Of a stretch of DNA of 27,500 nt, positions 10,576 to 20,673 are shown piece by piece. Below the pieces are notes generated by a model. That model was not told the origin of the DNA and searched no databases. It saw only the letters and a list, made by a program, of their open reading frames with translations. Source of the stretch: Chrysomallon squamiferum (Eukaryota > Mollusca > Gastropoda > Neomphalida > Peltospiridae); assembly GCA_012295275.1 (NCBI GenBank), contig CM022675.1:14521963-14549462 (forward strand). The letters are read 5' to 3'. A program made the position numbers and the translations under genes. Positions within the stretch are counted from its first letter, which is position 1. Each line of letters begins with the position of its first letter.

Positions 10576-11655
10576 CTTTGTTATTTTTCTCTCAATCTCT
10601 CAGCTTGTATTTGTTAATTTATTATTTTTATTGTTTGTTTACTTCTGATTTCAGTTTTCGCTATTTTCTATTCAATTTTATTTATTTATTTATTCTATTA
10701 TTTTATTATAATCTAGTCTTTCATAAATTACATATATACATTTTCTGATAGTAATAATTTAGTTTTATCTAAAAAGATGAGATTTCTTGCTGGTTGATTA
10801 TATAATCGTCTGTATTTAGTTTTTATATTAATTTAATTTATCCCTAATTATATACAGTGTTAAATAAGTATCCTTAATAACTCATGGAACATTATTATAG
10901 TTACTATTATTCAATAAAAAGAACGTAATGTAACTTTTTTCTCAAATTTTGTAAGAACTGCATGAAAGCTTTGTGCTTTGCTGTTGACATTTTTGTTTCA
11001 TTAATATAGATTTTTAGTGAATACATTTCTGTTATCGCTATATATAGATTGTTAAAATTTACGTGAGGAGAAAAAAGAACGAAAGAAATAAAAGAAAAGA
11101 TAGAAAAGAAAAAGAAAAAAGAGAAAAGAAGAAATAAATGAAGAAAAAAGAAACGACACAAACAGAATATTAGCAGACACACTGTAGGGTAATTAGTAGA
11201 GTGTTAATATGTCAAACCACGAGTTAACCAGTAAGTACTGTTAGACCTTTATTGGTTTTTATTCATGTTTAATGATATTGCATTTTTTCAGTTTTATTTC
11301 TTTATTTCTTCTTTTCTTTCTTTTTCCATCTTTTCTTTCATTCTTTTGTCTTAGTACCTAATTTTTGACAATCTAAATTAATTTATTCTCCGTGGTATAT
11401 GTGTAATAACATTACAAAATGTATGTGTGTGTATATATATACTGATCTATACGGCAATACTGCTTTCAAACCAAGGCAAAAAAAACACCTATAAAAATGT
11501 ACATATGACACTACATTAATATATCTCGACGGATTTGTTACCATGTGCTGGAAACATTTTAAATAAATGTAAAAACAAAAACAAAGTATTAAATATACAT
11601 TTACGTGTGTATTTTTAAATAAAATTACGTTCAAATGGTAAAAGCTGCATTATTT
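10573..11655. other. AT-rich non-coding DNA, no gene seen
   Basis: Over 1 kb of AT-rich sequence with TTTA runs (10679-10692), an A/G-rich run at about 11070-11150 and a T/C-rich run at about 11290-11350. Two minus-strand frames (91 and 83 codons) have Phe/Leu-rich repeat-like or random composition. Confidence 0.6.
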
Positions 11656-11659
11656 TCAC

Positions 11660-11900
11660 AAAGAAGCTTTCCACTTTGAAGTGAGGTTTGTTTCGTTACA
11701 AGACAGTTCCCAACACGACACGTTTGTTCACGACCCGCGGCCACACTTTGATGCTGCATGGAAGAATCGTGTGTTTAAACTATCACGTGTCTTTTATGTG
11801 AAAACCTGGTGCGAGGATGCACGACTTTAGGTGATAGACGACAACAGAGACAAATCACGACTTAGACAGCTGGTGACCTCTGGTGTTCCTTTTTATATGT
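11660..11900. other. Unique GC-richer island, candidate regulatory element
   Basis: Contains the near-palindrome CACTTTGAAGTG (11672-11683), GACCCGCGGCCACACTTTGATG (near 11730-11751, with a CTTTGATG TCF-type core) and ATCACGTGTC near 11781. A short plus-strand frame (11831-12022) runs out of the island into AT-rich DNA. No gene is supported. Confidence 0.3.
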
Positions 11901-12040
11901 CTGCCATTAGAGCCGAATTATTTGCTGATTATGTCTGTACTGAAATATTTTATGTTAAAATACTGGCTTTTCAATTTGTGTTTTATTTCTTAAAGAAATT
12001 TTCAAGAACTGTTTATAATTAGAGCTTCTTTAGGATTGCT

Positions 12041-13045
12041 TATGAGTTTGTAAACATTTCTCTGTGGGTGTGAATGTGTGTGTGTTAGTGAGTTTGTAAA
12101 CATTTCTCTGTGGATGTGTATGTGTGTGTATGTGTGTGTGTTAGTGAGTTTGTAAACATTTCTCTGTGGATGTGTATGTGTGTGTATGTGTGTGTGTTAG
12201 TGAGTTTGTAAACATTTCTCTGTGGGTGTGAATGTGTGTGTGTTAGTGAGTTTGTAAACATTTCTCTGTGGATGTGTATGTGTGTGTATGTGTGTGTGTT
12301 AGTGAGTTTGTAAACATTTCTCTGTGGGTGTGAATGTGTGTGTGTTAGTGAGTTTGTAAACATTTCTCTGTGGATGTATGTGTGTGTGTTAGTGAGTTTG
12401 TAAACATTTCTCTGTGGGTGTGAATGTGTGTGTGTTAGTGAGTTTGTAAACATTTCTCTGTGGATGTATGTGTGTGTGTTAGTGAGTTTGTAAACATTTC
12501 TCTGTGGGTGTGAATGTGTGTGTGTTAGTGAGTTTGTAAACATTTCTCTGTGGATGTGTATGTGTGTGTGTGTGTGTGTGTGTTAGTGAGTTTGTAAACA
12601 TTTCTCTGTGGATGTATGTGTGTGTGTTAGTGAGTTTGTAAACATTTCTCTGTGGATGTGTGTGTGTGTTAGTGAGTTTGTAAACATTTCTCTGTGGATG
12701 TGTGTGTGTGTTAGTGAGTTTGTAAACATTTCTCTGTGGATGTGGATGTGTGTGTGTTAGTGAGTTTGTAAACATTTCTCTGTGGATGTGGATGTGTGTG
12801 TTAGTGAGTTTGTAAACATTTCTCTGTGGATGTGGATGTGTGTGTGTTAGTGTGTGTGTTAGTGAGTTTGTAAACATTTCTCTGTGGATGTGGATGTGTG
12901 TGGATGTGTGTGTGTTTAGTGAGTTTGTAAACATTTCTCTGTGTGTGTGTATGTGTGTGTGTTAGTGAGTTTGTAAACATTTCTCTGTGGATATGTATGT
13001 GTGTGTATGTGTGTGTGTTAGTGAGTTTATAAACATTTCTCTGTG
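12041..13045 (+). repeat. 21-copy minisatellite with a conserved core and a (TG)n spacer
   Basis: The core GAGTTTGTAAACATTTCTCTG recurs at 12050, 12096, 12152, 12208, 12254, 12310, 12356, 12400, 12446, 12490, 12536, 12594, 12638, 12680, 12722, 12768, 12812, 12870, 12927, 12973 and 13029 (position of the G of GTAAAC; A in the last copy). Spacings are 42-58, all even except one (57). The variable part is a TG-rich spacer with ATG/GGATG variants. The two minus-strand frames of about 150 codons are repeat translations. Confidence 0.97.
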
Positions 13046-13210
13046 GATGTGTATGTGTGTGTGTATATGTGTGTGTGTATGTGTGTGGATGTGAATGTGT
13101 GTGTGTGTTAGTGTCTGTTTATAAGCTAATGAAATTTGAAGGATTTTTATATCACGGTGTATATTTTTTGTGTGTATATGTGTGTGCGTGTGCGTGCGTG
13201 TGTGTCTATA
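13046..13210 (+). repeat. (TG)n-rich tail of the minisatellite
   Basis: TGTGTG sequence with TATG variants to about 13110, a degenerate GTTAGTGTCTGTTTATAAGC (13108-13127) that looks like a decayed 22nd core, and a further TG run with GC variants at about 13169-13205. Confidence 0.85.
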
Positions 13211-14310
13211 TCGTATTAAATTTTAATGTCTATACATACAGCTGGATTTTGAGTTATTCTTTCCTAAGTATTAATTATTATACAGAGCGCAATTTTTGAA
13301 ATTTAACCCTCATTAAAGACTTTCATTTTTATCATCAGGTATTATATATATCAAACTTTTATTAGTATTTTTGTTTTGTTTTTGTTATTGTAGTATAATT
13401 GTGTTTATACATACATACAAACATACATACATACATATATATCATATGTATGTATGTATGTGTGTGTGTATATATATATATGTCTTCCTTCTTTCTGTAT
13501 ACAGGTTTGTATACATTAACTTTATACATATTACTGCATCATTGTTTGTTTCTAGTAAGTTTTTAAAGTTATTAAACAAAATTAATTAGTGGACAGTTGC
13601 AAATTCCTGTAAAAGCTTTGATTTCAAAAACACATTTATATATGTTTACAAAATTTACCAAAACATTTCATGAAATAATGTTCTTACTACGAAAATATAA
13701 GAGAGTTTCTACAGCGATCTGATGCACTTTGTTATTTTATTATTTTTACGCTAATTAATTTTTTAGTTTCTGTAAGAAATGAATATAATTATTATATTTA
13801 GGATAGCGTAAATTTATACTTAAATAAACAGGAATATGCAGAGACAAATATGGAAATGGCAGCTTTTGACGCTTTTCAAACTAATCACCCACCTCTTATT
13901 TTTTTTTTTTTTTTATCTTTTCTTTTTCTTTCTTTTTTTCTATATTTATTTATTTAAATATTTGTTGTTGATTCTGTTTTGTCTGTTTTTTCTATATTAA
14001 TTCTATACCTTTTGTTAATAAAATTATTTGTGCCGTTAATATTATTGTGCTATTTGCTATTTTATAAAATTCTCTTTCAGGGTGTGAAAGAATAAAGAAA
14101 TTATACTAGACACTTGCATTATAGAGTATGTTTAATTTTTATTAATTTATTTATAATATTTTATGCTTATTCTAAAAAAAAAAATGATAAATATCCTGAA
14201 ATTAAATGTCAAGTATTTAGTTGTTTTGTTTCGTTTTTTTATTATGTATTATTTACAGCAACAATAATAATGACAACAATACTACTATTACTAAAACTAA
14301 TACTTCTATT
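13211..14310. other. AT-rich non-coding DNA with a (TACA)n/(TATG)n run
   Basis: ATACATACAAACATACATAC (from about 13408), then ATATATATCATATGTATGTA at about 13434-13455, together form a near-self-complementary (TACA)...(TGTA) pair. T-runs occur at about 13900-13940. No gene is seen. Confidence 0.7.
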
Positions 14311-14336
14311 AATACCAATAATAATAATAATAATAA

Positions 14337-14367
<31 letters not shown>

Positions 14368-14400
14368 AAGAAGAAGATGATGATGATGATGATGATGATG
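14311..14400 (+). repeat. (AAT)n-(AAG)13-(ATG)8 triplet series
   Basis: AAT units run to about 14337, then 13 AAG units (14338-14376), then 8 ATG units (14377-14400), switching abruptly and all sharing the same register. The unusual poly-Arg/Lys/Met frames are artefacts of this. Confidence 0.97.
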
Positions 14401-14880
14401 AAACTTACAATATTATTAGAGTTTTATTCATATCCAAGAATTTTATGTGTTGGGCTCTGATATACTGATATTTAATTCACAAATAAGTAAAATTCTTTTA
14501 AGATTATTTTATATTCACGTTTGATAATCACGTAATAAAACAATTCACTAGCAAATAACAAAAAAATTAATATTAAAATGTATTCAGGTGTCATTAAATA
14601 AACAATCATTCAGTTCTTTATTCACTGAAGTATTTATTAATATTCATTTTCTATTTTTTTTGTTCTCTCAGATTTATTCTTAATTATAATTTAATATAAC
14701 ACATCAGCTTTTAAAATCTGATACTGTACACCGCTTTTCATTTATTCATTTATTTTCTGGTGCTTCTACTACTAATACTTTTAAAATTACCGTTATTACG
14801 ATAAAAACGTTTAAAATACTAACTAATATCCTGTAGCAATATATACTGCTATAAGATATTAGCTAGTATATATAAATGTT

Positions 14881-14883
<3 letters not shown>
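14401..14883. other. AT-rich non-coding DNA, no gene seen
   Basis: Nothing beyond AT-rich sequence and short TTCA/TTTA runs. Confidence 0.6.

Positions 14884-14941
<58 letters not shown>
14884..14941 (+). repeat. (TA)n microsatellite
   Basis: A pure 58-base TA tract. AT-rich unique DNA follows to about 15480, with no gene. Confidence 0.98.
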
Positions 14942-14943
<2 letters not shown>

Positions 14944-15486
14944 CAGATATGGCGTTGTAAAAAATCATCTGAAAAAGTTATATGTACAGTTAATATTTTT
15001 ATAGCTTTTTTATTATTATATTTACATTTTTATTGTTCATTCATTGATTCAATCATTAATGTTTTCATTCAGTTCTACATTTATTTATTTATTTTACTAT
15101 TATTGCATTTTAAAAACACATTGTAACGAAATTTTAATCTGTTCCTTTTAATATTCATAAAACCGTAATTAATATTCAGGAACGGATAATGAATATTCGC
15201 ACATTTAAATTAATTGGTCTGTTTCAAAAGACATGAGACACATGACTAAAATAAACAACATGAAATAGATATCTGTCATCAGTTCACAGTTAATCAGTTT
15301 CACAGAATGAATAAGATATCTCTCAAGTATTTCAGCTGTTTTAGAATTTAAATTTTTAATACAATTTAAATGTAACCTAATCCAGTAGAAAACAATTAAA
15401 ATTTCAACTGAAAAACCCCAGAAACTAATATAATTGATGCGACTTGCGGTGATGTTATTATTGTTTTATTATACTAAAATATACCG

Positions 15487-15660
15487 TATTATATTATATT
15501 ATATTATATTATATTATATTATATTATATTATATTACTTTACATTATATTACATTATATTATGTTTTATTATATGGTGCTATATTATATTGCATTATCTA
15601 TGCTGTGTTTTGTTATGTTATGTTAAATTATATTACTTTATAACATATTATATTATATTG
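15487..15660 (+). repeat. (ATATT)n pentanucleotide array, decaying
   Basis: About ten pure ATATT units (15487-15535), then progressively diverged ACATT, GTTTT and GCATT versions to about 15660. The plus-strand Tyr/Ile-rich frame is an artefact. Confidence 0.95.
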
Positions 15661-15790
15661 TTTTATTATTGTTGCTGTCATTATCATCATTATTATTACT
15701 ATTACTGTCATAATTACTACCTTACGACTGCTACTACATTCACTGTTTTCATCATCATTATCATCATCATCATATTTGTATCATCATCGA
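15660..15790 (+). repeat. Compound (ATT/ATC/ACT)n microsatellite
   Basis: Mixed trinucleotides with ATC-rich runs near 15750-15790. The 15790-15950 flank is AT-rich with TTCA runs. Confidence 0.92.
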
Positions 15791-15949
15791 TGGAAGACTA
15801 ATTTTATCTGTGGTTTTTTTTTAAATCTTTTTCTTCATTCGTTATTCGTTCTTTCATTCATTGAAAACACCTAATTAATATTTTGTTATAACTTTTTTCT
15901 GTCAACTTTTGATAAAAAAGAAGACGAAAACAACATTATTACTTTTTTT

Positions 15950-15953
<4 letters not shown>

Positions 15954-16018
<65 letters not shown>
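15954..16018 (+). repeat. (AG)n microsatellite
   Basis: A pure 65-base GA tract. The 16019-16325 stretch is AT-rich with no gene. Confidence 0.98.
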
Positions 16019-16022
<4 letters not shown>

Positions 16023-16326
16023 CTGTAATATAGATATTTTAGTATTTAATGTTCTCAACATATAATATTTTATTATAGTCAACACATATCTTTCAGAAAT
16101 ATCATTGTGATTATGTGATATTAAAAATGTTGATTTATCTGCTGGAATAATGTTGATATTATTGCCGAGGCTTTAGTTATTACTAATATGTATTGTTAAA
16201 CAAAATATATCCAGTGAGGACAACATAAATAAATAACTTGACATTTCACATTTCTGTTTATTATATTCACCTGAACACGCATTTTATTTAGTAAAATACG
16301 TATGTTAGTTTTCATTGTTTATTGTT

Positions 16327-16463
16327 TTTTTTTTTATTCATTCATTTATTTATTTATTTATTTATTTATTTATTTGCTTATTTCTTTTTCTATATGCTTG
16401 GTTCTTGTTTGTTGGTTGTTGTTTATTTTTCATTTATTCTTTTTTACTTAGTTACTTGCTTGT

Positions 16464-16494
<31 letters not shown>

Positions 16495-16500
16495 TTTGTA
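16327..16500 (+). repeat. (TTTA)n tetranucleotide tracts
   Basis: Two TTTA blocks (about 16345-16375 and 16462-16497) are separated by T/TTG-rich sequence. A shared framework suggests a local duplication, but the alignment is weak. Confidence 0.9.
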
Positions 16501-16895
16501 GTTGTTATTTATCTATTTTGTAATTATTTTTCCATTAAATTTAACCTATGAATTCGTTTATATTTTAATTCAGAATATGTACCTCTGTACTAACACTTAT
16601 ATAAATATTTATTTGAAAATTGTTAATAAGTGTATTTCTAGTAATTGTAAGGATTTATTTTTCTTCTTTTTAGCTATGTTGTCGATGATGTCGAAACAAT
16701 TAGCAATAATCATTATTATTATTATTATCACTATTACTGTTGTTGTTGTAGTTATTGTTGCTGCTGCTGCTGCTGTTTTTGTTTTTGTTTTATCCTGTCG
16801 CTGTTTCCTTCATTCTAATAATAATACTAATTTTTATTACTGTTTTATTCATTACCATTAGAGATTATTATATATGAAGAGATAATTATATATGA
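16500..16895 (+). repeat. AT-rich DNA with a compound (ATT)(GTT)(GCT)n tract
   Basis: The microsatellite occupies about 16707-16790 and shifts from ATT to GTT to GCT units, then TTTTTG units. A 119-codon plus-strand frame through it is a translated repeat. Confidence 0.88.
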
Positions 16896-17160
16896 AATAA
16901 ACGGGATATAACTAAGATTAATCTAAAGTAATTACAGAGGACATTACTGTACATCTGGAAATGACGAACTGAACGCAATGGGTTTTCAAATGCATTATTA
17001 GTAGCTAAAATAAAATATTTTGAATGAAATTGTTTATAACTAATATATATATATACTCTTTCTTAACGATGTAATTAATATCTGTATAAAAATGTTAATT
17101 TCTTATACAGAATTGTGCTTCTGAATGTAAATAAATAAATGCTAGTTGTAGTGGTGTTAA
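16896..17160 (+). repeat. Duplicated segment, copy 2 (inside intron 1 of the minus-strand gene)
   Basis: This is the partner of the segment at window start, in the same orientation and 16,895 bases away. It includes an extra block of about 45 bases (ATTTCTTATACAG...AATAAATA) absent from copy 1. It runs into an AAC/AAT microsatellite that ends a few bases before the splice donor. Left of 16896 the sequence is AT-rich (TTATATATGAAGAG); what flanks copy 1 there is outside the window. Confidence 0.93.
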
Positions 17161-17368
17161 TGATAACGACGATGATGATGATGATGACAATAACAATAGG
17201 AACAACAACAATTATAATAATAATAATAATAACAACAATAACAATAATAATAACAACAATAATAACAATAATAATAATAACAACAAAAATAATAACAAAA
17301 ATAATACAACAATAATAATAATAAAATAACAATAATAATAACAATACTAATAATAATAATAATAATAC
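17160..17368 (+). repeat. Compound (AAT/AAC)n microsatellite abutting the splice donor
   Basis: Starts with GACGATGATGATGATGATGA and continues as AAT/AAC units, ending at AATAATAC, 11 bases before the intron's first base. The paralogous tract is at 192-430. Confidence 0.95.
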
Positions 17369-17379
17369 AGAAGAAAACG

Positions 17380-17386
17380 ACTCACC
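17380..17386 (-). other. 5' splice site of intron 1 (phase 1)
   Basis: On the minus strand the sequence is TGCTCAG|GTGAGTCG, matching the metazoan U1 consensus at all core positions. It splits a codon after its first base. Only 11 bases separate this donor from an (AAT/AAC)n tract, so the intron opens almost at once into simple repeat. I could not find a homeodomain-like (WFQNRR) minus-strand exon at lower coordinates, so the intron appears to exceed 17.3 kb. Confidence 0.85.
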
Positions 17387-17854
17387 TGAGCACCTTGCTT
17401 TGTCGCAGGAATCAGTAGATCCAGGTGAGGAACTGACACTCTGACTGGGGGAAGAGGAGAAGGGGGGACTGTACGAGTTATTACAAGCAACGTCACAGTA
17501 AGGTGAAGCCCCCGGCATGAGGCCTCTGGAGGGGGCCATACCCCCCAAACCAGGACCCATCTGAACCCCTCCTTGGTAGAAATAATCCCCCGCCTCTCTC
17601 CCCGACAACAGATTGGACGCCGCCGTACTCAGAGTTCCGTTCATTCCAAAATTTGAACCTGGGCTGGAGAAGGACCAGTCCCCTGTCTGGGAGGGGTAAG
17701 CGAAGCCGCTCCCTCCAAAATTTCCCGTGGAGTACATGGAAGAAAATGGTGTCTGTCTCGGAAAAGTTTGCGAAATTCCGTAAGAGCTTGCGAAGTTGTG
17801 TGAGTAGTGGTGGTGCAACGTCGGCGCGTTCATGCCGTACACCCTCTGCTCCAT
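17386..17854 (-). CDS. First coding exon of a probable developmental transcription factor (homeobox-type N-terminus suspected; partial gene)
   Basis: The exon encodes 156 complete codons plus one base, from ATG at 17854 (G at -3 and G at +4, a good context) to a perfect donor, CAG|GTGAGT on the minus strand, with the intron starting at 17385. The protein has MEQRVYGMN at its N-terminus, a His cluster (HHHYSH, residues 14-19), aromatic-dotted Ser/Gly/Tyr sequence (21-75) with GDW at 58-60, a Gly/Met/Pro stretch (95-118), a Cys pair (120 and 124), a Ser/Pro run (127-146) and CDKARCS at the splice. There is no signal peptide, membrane segment or enzyme motif. This is typical of the disordered half of Hox, NK or similar regulators, whose DNA-binding domain is in the next exon. 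No YPWM hexapeptide is present, which argues against anterior and central Hox classes; posterior Hox is a guess. A second Met at residue 8 is possible. Exon base composition is far richer in GC than its flanks. Reading through the donor gives only poly-Ile/Val from the microsatellite. Confidence 0.8.
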
Positions 17855-18240
17855 TTCGTAATTTCTCTAAATTCCTAGAAATATAAAAATTTTAAGCCGC
17901 CAAAATCATACAGGACTATTCAAGATTGGTCTGAAGATTGTGTACGTTCCTTCGTTCCCAAAGAGGACTGAAAACTATAAAGTTTTTTGCGCATGTGCAA
18001 GGTGTTTATGGTGTCCCTAAAAGACGAAGCTAGTCATGAAAAACCATTCCACAAAATACCAATCACGTGTTGAAGTTTCACCAACTTGGCTTGTTTATTC
18101 CGCGAAAGAATCGCCGACCACTCTCCGACAAGGCGGTGCCAGGTGGATGATTGACAAGTCTGATTTGTACCGTTATCCAATACACTGCAGCCGTTACGAA
18201 TCATTTTCAAACCGTATAAAATTCTCCGACAAGTTTTAAA
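17855..18240 (-). promoter_or_regulatory. 5' UTR / candidate promoter-proximal region of the minus-strand gene
   Basis: This is unique sequence of higher GC than the surroundings, immediately upstream of the ATG. Visible motifs are CCAAT on the minus strand (ATTGG near 17925), TTTATGG near 18006 (the kind of site bound by posterior Hox/Cdx proteins), CCAAT at 18059-18063 next to CACGTG at 18064-18069, and TGATTGACA at 18148-18156 (nine bases of the Pbx/Meis composite TGATTGACAG). No clear TATA box sits at a fixed distance, so the start of transcription cannot be placed. An alternative reading is that TTTCTAG|GAAT (AG at 17875-17876) is a splice acceptor, making this an intron and the coding exon the second exon. 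Confidence 0.4.
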
Positions 18241-18494
18241 TTAATTTAATTGAACATTTTAGTTTCGGAGACCATAAAACGAACAGTTTGAAAGATATAA
18301 AAGTTAAACGTAATTTATTTTATCTTTAACTGAAATGGTTTGGGGGAATGTATTGTTGTTTGATTTGTATGTAGATGTTTGCACTGAAGTTAGATAAATA
18401 AAAAATAAATAAATAATAAAAAAAAGAACTAATTAAACTAATAAACATTAACAATTTAATTATATATATATATTACTATTAATATATTTATTAC
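18241..18494. other. AT-rich DNA upstream of the minus-strand gene
   Basis: No motif or gene is supported. Confidence 0.6.

Positions 18495-18570
<76 letters not shown>
18495..18570 (+). repeat. (CAT)n-(TAT)n microsatellite
   Basis: About eleven CAT units switch abruptly to a (TAT) tract that ends at 18570. Confidence 0.97.
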
Positions 18571-18900
18571 GTAGTAAAAGATAGACGATATTTTAATCAT
18601 TGCTATTTTCTTTGTTTTTGTTATTTTTATTATATTTTTTAAAAAGTCAGTAACTGAAATGAAAATAAAAAACTAAAAGTAAAAATAGAAAGTAAAATAT
18701 ACCAGTATAAGTTATGTTTTTGTTGTTTTTTAAAATTAATAACTACCAGTAAATAAATGCCGAACATTACACAAACATTAAAGACAAAAGCAATAATACT
18801 CAGTAAATGATAATGCAAAACTTAATTTACATAAATATTCTTCTGGTGAGCTCAAATCTATCTTTTCGCTAAAGCTGAAATAAGATTATATTTTGAGAGA
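18571..18900. other. AT-rich DNA, no gene seen
   Basis: Low-complexity AT-rich sequence without a supported feature. Confidence 0.6.
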
Positions 18901-18904
18901 CACA

Positions 18905-18975
18905 CAAAAATAAAATAATAAAAAATAAAAATAAAAATAAAAATAAAAATAAAAATAAAAATAAAAATAAAAAAA

Positions 18976-19059
<84 letters not shown>

Positions 19060-19060
19060 G
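18905..19060 (+). repeat. (AAAAAT)n-(AAAT)n-(AAT)n graded microsatellite
   Basis: A-rich units shorten in order from six (AAAAAT, about 18925-18970) to four (AAAT, 18975-19010) to three bases (AAT, 19012-19056). Further A-rich DNA with poly-A runs (about 19370 and 19410-19435) continues to 19490. Confidence 0.95.
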
Positions 19061-19559
19061 TAATAATACGAAGAAGAATAGTAAAGAATATTTAATTAAA
19101 ATAAAACAAAACAGTATCTCAGAAGGAAAAAAAAAATGTTGTTTGACAAACTGAACATTAAAAATAATGTTAACAACTTGCCAAAAATTAAATTTATTTT
19201 AAAATTCACAAATCGAAGAAAAGAAATTAAAAGGAAGAAAAAGAAAAAAGATAGAAAAATATGAACGTAAAGTAATAGAAGATCGAATATATAATGAAAA
19301 ATTAAATAAAGAAATAAATGAAAATAGAAAAGATCAAAAAGATAGACAGAAGGAAAACGGTACAAAAAAAAAAAAAAATAGGAAAAAAAGTGACCAAATG
19401 AAAAATAATTAAAAAAAAAAAAAAAAAAAAAAAAAAGATAAAATACAAAGAAGAATGAGTTAAAAAAAACTCCACGAACATAAAAGCACACTAATGTAGC
19501 ACAAATCTTGATACAAGTTTTTATTATTCAGACTATTTTATTTTCTGTCTGTTTACACA

Positions 19560-19870
19560 ACTCGATGATGCGCGCACTGATATTAAACCGCTGTAACGAA
19601 GTAATCCGCCGGGATAGACTGGAATAAAGTCGTGAACATTCCACGTCGCCCATCACGCACAATATGATGATCGTAACAGACGCAATCTAACATGATTAGA
19701 AACCTGAGCGCGATAATGCGCGTGCTGCTTCTTTCGATCAGCCTCATTCTGGGGTAGCAGTTTTTCAGTTGAGGGACAATGGGAAACATTGGTTTGGCTG
19801 CAGCGAATTTGTTCCTTCGTGTTTAATAGACCTGTTTTTGTTACACGATAGTTTCATATCTGTCAAAACA
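19560..19870. other. Unique GC-richer island, candidate upstream regulatory element
   Basis: Non-repetitive, CG-containing sequence (GATGCGCGCACTG, GAGCGCGATAATGCGCGTG) about 1.7-2.0 kb upstream of the minus-strand ATG. Homeodomain-type cores such as TGATTAG (near 19692) and AATAAAG (near 19623) occur. A 68-codon minus-strand frame has no family resemblance. Position suggests an enhancer or distal promoter; this is inference. Confidence 0.3.
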
Positions 19871-19924
19871 CAGCCATGTTAGAACGATAAGATAAGTTCT
19901 TGATTCTCTCGTTCTTTCTTCCTT

Positions 19925-19987
19925 TATTTCTTTCTTTATTTGTTTGTTTATTTTGTTTTATTTTATTTTATTAATCAACTTTAGTAT

Positions 19988-20026
<39 letters not shown>

Positions 20027-20290
20027 TTTGTTTATTTATTTATCTATTTATTTATTTTATTTTATTTTATTTATTTACTTTAGTATTTATTTATTTATTT
20101 TATTAACTTCAGTATTATTTATTTATTTATTTATTTGTTTGTTTATTTATCTTATTTTATTTTATTTTATTTACATTAGTATTTGTTAATTAACTAATTT
20201 ATTATTATTATTATTATTATTATTAATTTTATTTACTTGTTTGCTGTTTGTTTAGTCGTTCATTCATTCATTCATTCATTATCATTATCA
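19925..20290 (+). repeat. (TTTA)n/(TTTTA)n repeat field
   Basis: Several blocks of TTTA separated by TTTTA and recurring ACTTTAGTATTTATT or ACTTCAGTATTATT joints (near 19979, 20076, 20106). A (TTA) tract at about 20200-20225 and a (CATT) run at 20260-20280 close the field. The joints suggest repeated duplication of a unit with a TTTA core. Confidence 0.92.
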
Positions 20291-20673
20291 TTATTAATAA
20301 ATATATTAATTTATTTTATGCACTTAGTTAATGTTTTTTTTATGAAATCTGAGAGAATATTTAAATCACATAACAACAACAAAAAAGCAAAATACAAATG
20401 AACTTAAATAGTAGCTAACGTTGAAAAGTTAATATAAATAAAAAAAAAATAAAATAGTGATAATAATAAATAAATATAATAGTAATAAATAAATAGTAAT
20501 AGTAATAAATACATAGTAACAGTAATAAACGAATATAATAATAATAATAATGCTAACAGTAACAGCAATAAAAATGTAATATAGACATCAGTAAATACTG
20601 AAGATGATAAAATAAGGTAAAATATGAGAACAATTTAATAAAATAACAATTATACAAAACATTAAACAAACAA

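Noticed and set aside
12085-12934. Two long minus-strand open frames of about 150 codons with REMFTNSLTHTH-type repeats
   Set aside because: They are straight translations of the minisatellite. Reading is open because the unit lacks stops in that frame. There is no start context, splice site or non-repeat domain.
12041-13045. CRISPR-like repeat-spacer array
   Set aside because: Spacers are TG-rich and similar to each other and vary in length, and the organism is an animal. It is a minisatellite.
17075-17385. Extension of the exon's open frame into a 100-residue hydrophobic Ile/Val tail, resembling membrane segments
   Set aside because: The tail is encoded by the AAC/AAT microsatellite beyond a perfect CAG|GTGAGT donor, so it is intron, not protein.
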